From assembly GCA_026417845.1 (NCBI GenBank), contig JAOACM010000328.1, positions 1-5,312 of the forward strand: a stretch of 5,312 bases of DNA, read 5' to 3'. This DNA is from Planctomycetota bacterium. GTDB lineage: Bacteria; Planctomycetota; SZUA-567; H5-PLA8; CALKMO01. The notes below the pieces were generated by a model. It did not search any database, was not told where the DNA came from, and was given only the letters and a program-made list of their open reading frames with translations. Positions 1-5,312 of the stretch are shown here, piece by piece; the first letter of the stretch is position 1, and every line of letters starts with the position of its first letter. The translations under genes were made by a program, and so were the position numbers.

Positions 1-1837
1 GATCTATATCGCCAATGTGCTGAAATGCCGCCCGCCCGGCAATCGCGATCCGCGTCCTGACGAGGCCCGCCGCGGCGGCCGCCTCTTCCGGTGGGAGTTT
101 CGCGACCGTACCGTCGGATTCGCGCGTCCACGCCTCGGAGCCGTCGAAGCCAATGCGCCGGCAATTTTCCGGCGGCCCGATCTCCAGCAGGAACCGCCCG
201 TCGGCAGCCTCGATAAGCCGGAACGCGGCCTTCTTCCCGTCAGGCTCGCGGCGGATGCCCTCCCAGTAAAACGCGGCCGTCCGCGATATCGCCTCGCTGC
301 CGCCGATCGCAGCGATGTATCGCCGGATTATCCGCTCGCACGCCTCGCGGTTGACGGCCGGATCCGGCCTGAAAGGCTCCGTGGAACGGATCGCCGGCGC
401 TCCGGGCGGCGACTTGGGCGGCGTTCCCGGCGGCGGGGCCGGAGGCGTCGGCGAGGGACCTCCCCCCTCTGGTGAACCTCCGGGGAATCCCGGACCCGGC
501 GCGTCCGGGCCAGGAACACTCGGGGTTGGGCCGGGTGCGTCCGGTTTCGGGGCGTCAGGGGTTGGTGCGGGCGGGCCGGGAGGCGCGGGCGCCGGCCCGC
601 CGCCCGGGACCGGTATCGGACCATCTCCTGGAACCGGTACCGGACCGCGTCCTGGCGCGGGGGCCGGTCCGCCCCCGGGCGCAGGTGCCGGCCGCCCCTC
701 CGCCGTCCGGCGGGAAGGCGGAGGCTTCGGCAACGGAAGTCCTTCCAGCCTGACTACAACCTTCCTGATCTCTCCGCCGGTTTCGAACTCCACCTCAACA
801 GGCTGCCCGATCGGCATAGTGCCGATCAGGTTCGCGAACTGATTGGCGGTAGCGATCTGCACGCCGTCGAAACGCAGGAGCCTGCTGCCGAGACGCAGGC
901 CCTTCCGTGCGATTTCCGAGTCTTCGAATATTTTCTCGCATATGACGCCAGCCGGCCCGTCGTCCCCGGCGTCGCGGAATGTAGCGCCGAGCGTTCCGTT
1001 CCGGCACATCTTGCCGGCGTAAAGGTCGGCGAGAAAGTTCTTCGCATGGTTTATTGATATCGCGTACCCGACGCCGACGTTGACCCGCCCGCGCTCTTCG
1101 AACGATCCCCGGCCGTTTATTCCGATGAGCTCGCCGCGCATGTTGAACAGCGGCCCGCCGGAGTTGCCGGGATTGATCGAGGCATCCGTCTGGATGCAGT
1201 TCGCGTAAACGCCGACGCCGCCCTGTCCGGGCTGATATCTGCCCGTCCCGCTGACCACCCCCAGCGTAACGGTGGGGGTGTAATCCTGGGCGAGCGAGAA
1301 CGGGTTGCCCATCGCCATGACCCGGTCGCCCGGCCGCACCGAATCGGAATCGCCAAGCGGAGCGGCGGGAAACTCGAGTCTGCCGGACAGCTTCACCAGC
1401 GCCAGATCGCAGGTCGGGGCGATGCCGATTACGCGGAGCGGGTACAGTCTGCCGTCGGGCAGTCCGCCCCAGCCCTCCTTTCCTATCGGCTGCACCACGT
1501 GGAAGTTCGTCAGCGCGAAGCCGTCCCTGTCAATGATGACTCCCGATCCGCCTCCGTGAAGATTTTTCGGGAAGATAGCGACTACTGTACCGCGAACCTT
1601 CTCGATCACCTCGATCCGCCGCCTCTCGACGGCCTTGGCCCGTTCGAGCGGGTCGGTGGCGGAGTCTTCCGCGGCGGATATTCGCGACGCGACGGCCAGC
1701 GGCAGGGACGCGGCGGCCGCCGTGAGAAAAACGGCTGGCGCGAGGGGTTTCGCGGGGGAACGGACCGGAAGGCGTTCGCAAACCGGGCGGCCGAAGGACG
1801 CGGAAGAAACCGGGCGGCCGCAGACCTCGGTCGGCAT
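1..1837 (-). CDS. Exported HtrA/Deg-like (S1C) serine protease with PDZ domain, Pro/Gly-rich repeat linker and LolA-like C-terminal domain; 3' end outside window
   Basis: I translated this frame by hand; it is open for 612 codons to the left edge. The start ATG (1837-1835) follows GGGAGG (1852-1847), with a further AGGA 4 nt away, and an in-frame TGA (1858-1856, the stop of the upstream gene) excludes longer forms. Residues 1-56 are a long signal sequence: basic n-region to K30, hydrophobic 33-50, possible cleavage after SAA at 54-56. The chymotrypsin-fold domain (about 75-275) has all three catalytic residues: H113 in TNFHVV, D144 in CDLALVKL and S226 in NPGNSGGPL. A PDZ domain follows (about 281-366, with LRLGSRLLRFDG). 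Next come a Pro/Gly-rich linker (about 367-505) and a domain from about 513 with RYIAAIGG (526-533) and FDGSEAW (584-590), a pattern seen in LolA-like proteins. Protease and PDZ are certain by motif; the LolA-like call is moderate. The gene lies 18 nt behind the NPCBM gene and is probably co-transcribed with it. It likely acts on envelope proteins; the substrate is unknown. Confidence 0.93.
   Translation of the reverse strand, partial: MPTEVCGRPVSSASFGRPVCERLPVRSPAKPLAPAVFLTAAAASLPLAVASRISAAEDSATDPLERAKAVERRRIEVIEKVRGTVVAIFPKNLHGGGSGVIIDRDGFALTNFHVVQPIGKEGWGGLPDGRLYPLRVIGIAPTCDLALVKLSGRLEFPAAPLGDSDSVRPGDRVMAMGNPFSLAQDYTPTVTLGVVSGTGRYQPGQGGVGVYANCIQTDASINPGNSGGPLFNMRGELIGINGRGSFEERGRVNVGVGYAISINHAKNFLADLYAGKMCRNGTLGATFRDAGDDGPAGVICEKIFEDSEIARKGLRLGSRLLRFDGVQIATANQFANLIGTMPIGQPVEVEFETGGEIRKVVVRLEGLPLPKPPPSRRTAEGRPAPAPGGGPAPAPGRGPVPVPGDGPIPVPGGGPAPAPPGPPAPTPDAPKPDAPGPTPSVPGPDAPGPGFPGGSPEGGGPSPTPPAPPPGTPPKSPPGAPAIRSTEPFRPDPAVNREACERIIRRYIAAIGGSEAISRTAAFYWEGIRREPDGKKAAFRLIEAADGRFLLEIGPPENCRRIGFDGSEAWTRESDGTVAKLPPEEAAAAAGLVRTRIAIAGRAAFQHIGDID
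575..694 (-). repeat. Five tandem 24-nt (octapeptide) coding repeats in the protease linker
   Basis: Residues 382-421 of the protease gene form an 8-residue period of the type G-P-x-P-x-P-G-x: RPAPAPGG, GPAPAPGR, GPVPVPGD, GPIPVPGG and GPAPAPPG. The DNA copies are diverged at third positions, so this is an old or selected repeat rather than a fresh expansion. It starts a longer Pro/Gly/Ala-rich stretch that continues to about residue 505 with looser DAPGP-type motifs. Such sequence is expected to be extended and disordered, a spacer between the PDZ domain and the C-terminal domain. Confidence 0.85.
1780..1820 (-). repeat. 14-bp direct repeat in the signal-sequence region of the protease gene
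   Basis: The plus-strand 14-mer AAACCGGGCGGCCG occurs exactly at 1780-1793 and 1807-1820. The offset is 27 bp, so the copies are in frame and both encode Gly-Arg-Pro-Val within residues 7-19. It probably reflects a small in-frame duplication that lengthened the n-region of the signal sequence. I see no sign of a regulatory role. Confidence 0.6.
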
Positions 1838-1841
1838 CGCT

Positions 1842-1852
1842 TCCTTCCTCCC
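1842..1852 (-). promoter_or_regulatory. Ribosome binding site of the protease gene
   Basis: On the minus strand the gap between the NPCBM-gene stop (1858-1856) and the protease ATG (1837) holds GGGAGG at 1852-1847 and a second AGGA at 1845-1842, giving spacings of 9 and 4 nt. It fixes the start at 1837. The gap is too short for an independent promoter or terminator, which supports co-transcription. Confidence 0.75.
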
Positions 1853-1855
1853 ACT

Positions 1856-3505
1856 TCATTTCAGCAGGCGACAATCCGCCCAGTCGGCGTGGTCGCCGAT
1901 ATCCAGGCCGTCGCCGAAGTCCACCGAGAGCGTCAGCCTCTTCACGCCTTCTATCTTTACGGATATCGAGATCGGCGCGTCCGTCCCCCGCGCCCGGCGT
2001 TCCAGCAGCACGGCCCCGTCCCCAAGGACGCGGAACACGCAGTCGCCCAGCCCGCGGGACGAGTCGTCAATACCGACAGTCGCCAGGAGGAGTCTGAATC
2101 GGCCGCCCAGATCGTACGTCAGGTCGCACTTCGAATGGACGCCAAGCCCTTTTTCGTAAACGTTTTTCCTTATAGAGATCGGTCCCCCGCCGATGCTTGC
2201 GTCCCTCCGGTATCCCCATCTGACATTGAACGCCGGCCGCTCCTCGACAGCAACCGGATCCATGTCGGACAGATAAACAAGCCGGTCGCTTCGAACTCCA
2301 ACGGACTCCACCTGATCCCACGGAATGAAAACCGGATTCTCGAAGAGGGTCCTCATCTCCAGCCTTCCGCCTTCGAGCGAGGATATCCCGCCGCATATCT
2401 CCGATCCGTCCCTCAGCTTCGCGACGCACTTCGTTCCGGCGGCTCCGGTTCCGCCGGCGCCTTCTCCCGGGGCGGTTCCGCCTTCCGCCAGCCCTCCGCC
2501 TGCCTCCGCGCCCCCTCCGGTCCGTTCCGCCGCAGCCAACACTATTCCACGCACCCTGTTCAGGGGGACCTCCAGGGTTTCCTCGTCCAGCCTGAAAGAG
2601 AGCGTTTTTTCTCCGAGCGCTACGAGCGCACCGGTGGCGTCGAGCGCCTTTCCCTCCTTGATGAGGAACAGGCGGTCGCGGGCCGGCGCCGGCGCCTTCA
2701 GGGCGGCCTTGAAACGATCCGGGCCGCCGGTCGTCCCAGTCGGGGGCGCGCCGAATCCGATCGCCGCCACGGCGGTCAGCGGTGCGCGGCGCGCCCCAGC
2801 CCCGAAGGCCGCGGCTTCGGCCAGCAGAAAGGCCCCTTCCGTACGTACGGTCCTGGCAAATATGCGGCCGCCGTCCCGGGGGAATATTTCCGCCGCGACG
2901 TCAGACGCGGCGGCGGTCTGGGACGGCGGCGCGGCCGGGTTCGCGTTGACTATGCGCCTGATCCCATCCAGCCGGCACTCGAAACTTCCGCCCTCCGGTC
3001 GCTTGAGCGCTACGCGGCCACCGGTTCCTATGGATAGGCTCTCGCCAGCCACGACCTCGTCTTCCAGCGTGACGATCCGGACAAGCGAGCCGGCGGACGC
3101 CGGGGCCTGGCTCTGCCCTTCCGGAGTCCGGTCCTGCTTTTGCGGAGGCTGCGGTTCGGCCGCTACGGAGACCAGGGCCGCGGCGCAAATGATGGCGGCG
3201 CAGGGGAAGACGGCGCGAACGGACGGTGCGCGGAGCGGAGCGGCGCAGGCGGGTACGGACGCGGCCGGGGCCGGGATCGACGGCGCGAAGGCGGCCACGG
3301 CCACAGCCGGAACGGCCGCAGCCATGGCGGCCGGCGCCGGAGCGAACAGAGCCGGGACAACCGGCGAGGGAACGACATGCAAGGGAAGGATCGCCGCCGA
3401 AACGGGCGGCGCAGGCCGCGACCGGACTTCTTTCGCCCCCTCGCGCGTTCCTTTCCGGAGTCCGGCGGCCGCGAATCCCGCGGAAGGATTCGATCGCCCT
3501 TTCAT
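1856..3505 (-). CDS. Exported protein with SH3-like beta repeats and C-terminal NPCBM domain
   Basis: This is a 549-residue protein. The start ATG (3505-3503) is preferred over the upstream in-frame ATG at 3793 because it overlaps the previous stop as ATGA and has AGGAG (3515-3511) 5 nt ahead. Residues 1-91 are Ala/Pro-rich low complexity. A typical export segment follows at about 92-116 (basic R92 and R97, then hydrophobic 98-115, Ala-Ala before E117), so the signal is unusually far from the start. Four degenerate beta-rich units, each ending in an I/V-x-x-I/V motif, lie at about 140-186, 202-250, 278-322 and 358-403. A Gly/Ala/Glu linker (328-357) precedes the last. Residues about 424-549 match the NPCBM/NEW2 family: YEKGLGVHS (450-458), LTYDLGGRF, VGIDD, FRVLGDG and a final DHADWADCRL. 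This family resembles carbohydrate-binding modules and is found in glycosidases and secreted proteins, often of Planctomycetes. Ligand unknown. The NPCBM call is firm; the SH3-like repeat call is by pattern and less certain. Confidence 0.9.
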   Translation of the reverse strand: MKGRSNPSAGFAAAGLRKGTREGAKEVRSRPAPPVSAAILPLHVVPSPVVPALFAPAPAAMAAAVPAVAVAAFAPSIPAPAASVPACAAPLRAPSVRAVFPCAAIICAAALVSVAAEPQPPQKQDRTPEGQSQAPASAGSLVRIVTLEDEVVAGESLSIGTGGRVALKRPEGGSFECRLDGIRRIVNANPAAPPSQTAAASDVAAEIFPRDGGRIFARTVRTEGAFLLAEAAAFGAGARRAPLTAVAAIGFGAPPTGTTGGPDRFKAALKAPAPARDRLFLIKEGKALDATGALVALGEKTLSFRLDEETLEVPLNRVRGIVLAAAERTGGGAEAGGGLAEGGTAPGEGAGGTGAAGTKCVAKLRDGSEICGGISSLEGGRLEMRTLFENPVFIPWDQVESVGVRSDRLVYLSDMDPVAVEERPAFNVRWGYRRDASIGGGPISIRKNVYEKGLGVHSKCDLTYDLGGRFRLLLATVGIDDSSRGLGDCVFRVLGDGAVLLERRARGTDAPISISVKIEGVKRLTLSVDFGDGLDIGDHADWADCRLLK

Positions 3506-4715
3506 TTCTTCTCCTGGCCAAGGCTCTTGAAATACTGCTCTACCAGTTCCCGGTAGCGGTCGGGGAACTTTTTCTTCAGGGCTTGGAGGACCTCCTCCCG
3601 CTCCTTGTCCTTCATCTTCCCCCACACTTCCTCCGGCCTGCCGCGCGAAACGTTCCTGAGGCTTCCGATCCTGCCTTCGCCGGCGGGCGCGGACGAGCTT
3701 TCCGCCGGGCCGCTGGGCTGCTGGTTGCCGGATGGCTGGCCGCCGCGGCCTCCGGCTCCCCGCCGCCCCCGCCGCCGCCCCCGCCGCCGCCATGGTTCTC
3801 CTGTTCCTCCGCCTCCCTGATCAGCTTGTCGAGTACGGCGATTATCTTCTCCTGCCGCTCCCGGACTTCCTTCCCAGATTCCGCGTGCGCGAGGCGGCGC
3901 CTGGAGTCGCCCATCTGCTTGTGAGCGTCCGGCAAAGTCCCCTCGCGGAAATTCTCCAGCTCGAACATGAGCTGGCGGGCGCCAACGAGCAGACGCTCGG
4001 GGGCATCCGGATACTCCCTCGCGAAGCGGCGGAGGGCGTCAAGCGCCTTCTCTTTCTGGAATAGCATCCCGTGGCAGACGCCGGCCAGGAACAGTGCATC
4101 GCCGGAATACAAAGTCTTGTCGGCGAACCTGCCGGCGGACAGGTCCTCCAGAAGCGGAAGCGCCCGCTCGTAGTACTCCCCGTCCACATGCGCGCGGGCG
4201 AGGAAGTAGGAGGCGTGGGCGGCGAGGAAATCGAAGTCGGATGCTGCGAGCTTCGCCAGTCTGCCGGCGGCATCGTCGGTCTTCTCGGCGGCCAGCGCGT
4301 CCAGCGCGGCTTTGAACTCCGGGAAAAGGGCCGACAGACAGGTCGGAATGAAATCGCGCGCCCAATCGTCGCCCCTGCCTTTCTGTCCTTCCCACGCGGC
4401 GGCCACGGCGGAGCGCTGCCCCGCGGACAGGGCCGGGTATTTTCCGCACGCCTCGACGAACGCCTTCAATACTTCCCGCGCTTCCGGACGCTTCCGGAGG
4501 TCTTTCGCGGCCTCCCTGGCCGGGGCGCCTTCGGCCGCCGCGGCTTCACGCCGTACCGCCCCGGGCGATGCGTCTTCAGGGACCGCATCCTTCGGCGTAG
4601 CGCCCTCGGCCGCGGGCGCGGATCCGGAAGCTCCGGCCGCGCAGAGGACGGCGAATACCGCCAGCATGCGCGCCGCGAGGGCCGCCGGATATCCGCCCCT
4701 GCGCCGCTTTTCCAT
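3502..4715 (-). CDS. Exported TPR/coiled-coil protein with poly-Gly tract; reading frame interrupted by an apparent 1-base loss in the tract
   Basis: The first frame starts with MEKRRRGG (ATG 4715-4713) and a clear signal peptide (basic 2-6, hydrophobic about 11-29, cleavage near 36). It continues with a helical region containing TPR-like pairs (about 160-260, e.g. YFLARAHVDGEYYERALPLL and ALFLAGVCHGMLFQKEKAL), a charged coiled coil (about 262-306) and 11 glycines (309-319). After that this frame becomes Ala/Arg/Pro-rich and stops at 3614-3612. The frame one base back carries a convincing continuation with G/C-ending codons, GQPSGNQQPSGPAES, then PEEVWGKM...RYRELVEQYFKSL, ending at TGA 3504-3502. 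Restoring one base gives about 404 residues. I recall this Trp-Gly-Lys...RYRELVEQY ending from planctomycete TPR proteins of the same gene order. The cause may be a sequencing or assembly indel, a true mutation or slippage. An in-frame ATG at 4865 could add 50 residues. Likely an envelope scaffold protein; exact function unknown. Confidence 0.82.
3511..3515 (-). promoter_or_regulatory. Ribosome binding site deciding the start of the NPCBM gene
   Basis: AGGAG lies 5 nt upstream of the ATG at 3505-3503, inside the last codons of the upstream gene. With the ATGA stop/start overlap (3505-3502) this indicates translational coupling, and it selects this start over the in-frame ATG at 3793. Confidence 0.7.
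3758..3791 (-). repeat. GGC/GGG poly-glycine tract with frameshift site
   Basis: On the minus strand 34 bases consist only of G and C, built from GGC and GGG codons with a 12-bp unit GGCGGCGGGGGC present twice. It contains two G5 runs and one G4 run (3761-3758, just before AG). Adding one G to that last run restores the downstream frame and makes it match the two G5 runs, so this is the most economical place for the lost base. Tracts of this kind are prone to polymerase and sequencing slippage. Confidence 0.8.
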
Positions 4716-4882
4716 AACCTCCTGCAGTACCCAAGGCTTACACAGCGTCCCACCAGGCCCATTCAGGGGTCTCTGGACAGGCTCTAATCTGTGGATCCGC
4801 ATGCGGACGGCTCCGGTCGGTCCTGAACGCGATCCCGCCCTCCAATCCGTCCCGGGCATTTTCATGATAACATCCTCCCCCC
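4716..4882 (-). promoter_or_regulatory. Leader or intergenic stretch between the coiled-coil gene and the TPR gene, with a possible alternative start
   Basis: This 167-nt gap is open in the frame of the TPR gene from ATG 4865-4863, which has GGGAGGA (4879-4873) 7 nt ahead. Its 50 codons, however, use AGA, TTA, TGT, CCT and GTA, unlike the neighbours, and encode no recognisable segment. The signal peptide begins only at 4715, where AGGAGG (4723-4718) stands just 2 nt before the ATG, closer than usual. So the start is not settled: the ribosome site favours 4865, while composition and signal peptide favour 4715. A perfect 12-bp palindrome TCCGCATGCGGA lies at 4796-4807. I found no convincing -35/-10 pair or terminator. 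Confidence 0.45.
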
Positions 4883-5312
4883 TTACCGACCGGCCTTCTC
4901 GATCATATCCTCGGCCATCTTTCGCACTGCCTCCTGCCGCCGCGCTATGCGCTCGATCTGCGCCCTTATCTCCGGCGACAACGTCTCCGTTTTCGGCCGG
5001 GCCTTGTCGAATGCCGCCGTTCTGTCGTTGACGCGGAGCTGCGCGGACTTCAGCAACTTCAGCTCGGCCGACCGCGGCAACAGCGGAGGGTTCTGGCCCT
5101 GCTGTTGTCCCTGTTGTCCCTGCTGCCCCTGTTGATCCTTCTCTTCGCGCTGCTTGCGCAGGGCCTCTATAAGCTCCTCCAGCGTGCGTTCGATTTCCTT
5201 CTGGACGGCCTGCGTAAACGCCGACACGTTTCTCGCACCTGTCAGTTCCGCGGCGTTGAGCAGCTCGGCCTTAAGCTCTTCGACTATCTTCGGGAACACG
5301 ACCGTGGTGCCC
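4883..5312 (-). CDS. C-terminal part of a helical, Gln/Gly-linker protein (5' end outside window)
   Basis: The frame is open from the right edge and ends at TAA (4885-4883), giving 142 visible residues. A GTG at 5299 lies in the open frame but has no reason to be the start. The visible part has a helical segment (about 8-57, rich in Glu, Leu and Lys, e.g. KEIERTLEELIEALRKQREE), a QQG linker (about 60-74), a motif PLLPRSAELKLLKSAQLRVN (about 76-96) and a charged helix with RIARRQEAVRKMAEDMIEK to the end. I recall similar C-termini, with a Gln/Gly run followed by SAELKxLxxxQLRVN, in planctomycete hypothetical proteins next to TPR proteins like the next gene here. Heptad-like spacing suggests coiled-coil association. 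No enzymatic motif is visible. It reads into the gene at 4715 with no visible terminator, so the two may share a transcript. Function unknown. Confidence 0.85.
   Translation of the reverse strand, partial: GTTVVFPKIVEELKAELLNAAELTGARNVSAFTQAVQKEIERTLEELIEALRKQREEKDQQGQQGQQGQQQGQNPPLLPRSAELKLLKSAQLRVNDRTAAFDKARPKTETLSPEIRAQIERIARRQEAVRKMAEDMIEKAGR
5094..5135 (-). repeat. Gln-Gln-Gly coding repeat (9-nt period)
   Basis: Codons read QQG three times, then QQQG and Q, using CAG or CAA for Gln and GGA, GGG or GGC for Gly. It forms a flexible linker between two helical regions of the coiled-coil protein. It is the equivalent of the poly-Gly tract and the Pro/Gly octapeptides in the neighbouring genes. 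Confidence 0.8.

Noticed and set aside
315..842. Plus-strand Gly-rich frame resembling collagen-like GxG repeats
   Set aside because: It is the complement of the Pro/Gly linker of the protease; the glycines come from CCN proline codons read on the other strand.
1117..1356. Minus-strand frame of 79 codons over the protease catalytic region
   Set aside because: It is an out-of-frame reading of the protease domain, whose own frame carries the intact NPGNSGGPL motif.
1499..3037. Plus-strand open frame of 512 codons
   Set aside because: It lies antisense to the protease start and the NPCBM gene. Its product is Arg/Pro/Gly-rich without any domain, as expected opposite GC-rich genes; the minus strand carries clear families, spacing and ribosome sites.
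2325..3530. Plus-strand open frame of 401 codons, Ala/Pro/Ser-rich
   Set aside because: Antisense shadow of the NPCBM gene; low-complexity composition only.
3506..3793. Upstream in-frame ATG at 3793 as the start of the NPCBM gene
   Set aside because: It would begin inside the poly-Gly tract and add 96 Ala/Arg/Gly-rich residues over the true C-terminus of the TPR gene; the start at 3505 has a ribosome site and an ATGA overlap.
4716..4800. Possible sigma-54-type promoter (GG...GC) before the TPR gene
   Set aside because: The GG and GC pairs near GTGGGACGC...GTAAGC are 11 rather than 10 bases apart and the flanking consensus is poor.
4071..5031. Two plus-strand frames of about 240 codons (4071-4787 and 4312-5031)
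   Set aside because: Both are antisense to the TPR gene and overlap each other; no domains, no ribosome site support and Arg/Ser/Pro-rich products.
5094..5135. Short-period repeat considered as a CRISPR or tandem regulatory array
   Set aside because: It has a 9-nt coding period in frame with Gln-Gln-Gly codons and no spacers.

Overview
The window is GC-rich, with G/C strongly preferred at third codon positions. It is almost completely filled by one set of four co-directional genes on the minus strand, read from the right edge to the left edge. The two outer genes run off the window. I see no plus-strand gene, no tRNA or rRNA, no mobile element and no CRISPR array. The protein types suggest a member of the Planctomycetota or a relative in the PVC group: an NPCBM domain behind SH3-like repeats, a secreted TPR/coiled-coil protein ending in a Trp-Gly-Lys...RYRELVEQY-type tail, and a Gln/Gly-rich coiled-coil protein. 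That placement rests on remembered family distribution, not on a marker gene.

Layout in order of transcription. (1) 5312-4883: the last 142 residues of a helical protein with a Gln-Gln-Gly linker. (2) 4882-4716: a leader of about 167 nt whose composition does not look coding. (3) 4715-3502: an exported TPR/coiled-coil protein with a poly-glycine tract. Its frame is broken by one base in that tract, but the correct C-terminus is clearly present in the shifted frame and ends in an ATGA overlap with the next gene. (4) 3505-1856: a 549-residue protein with a long Ala/Pro-rich N-terminus, a hydrophobic export segment, about four degenerate SH3-like beta repeats and a C-terminal NPCBM domain. (5) 1837-<1: an exported HtrA/Deg-like serine protease with an intact His-Asp-Ser triad and a PDZ domain. 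It is followed by a long Pro/Gly linker with octapeptide repeats and a further C-terminal domain that resembles the LolA-like lipoprotein-sorting fold and continues past the left edge.

The tight spacing (4-bp overlap, 18-nt gap) and shared orientation argue for one transcript. At least three of the four products carry export signals, and all four use low-complexity linkers between folded parts. The likely theme is a set of cell-envelope or periplasmic proteins that act together: scaffold-like helical proteins, a carbohydrate- or surface-binding protein, and a protease that may handle lipoproteins or envelope proteins. The joint function is inference.
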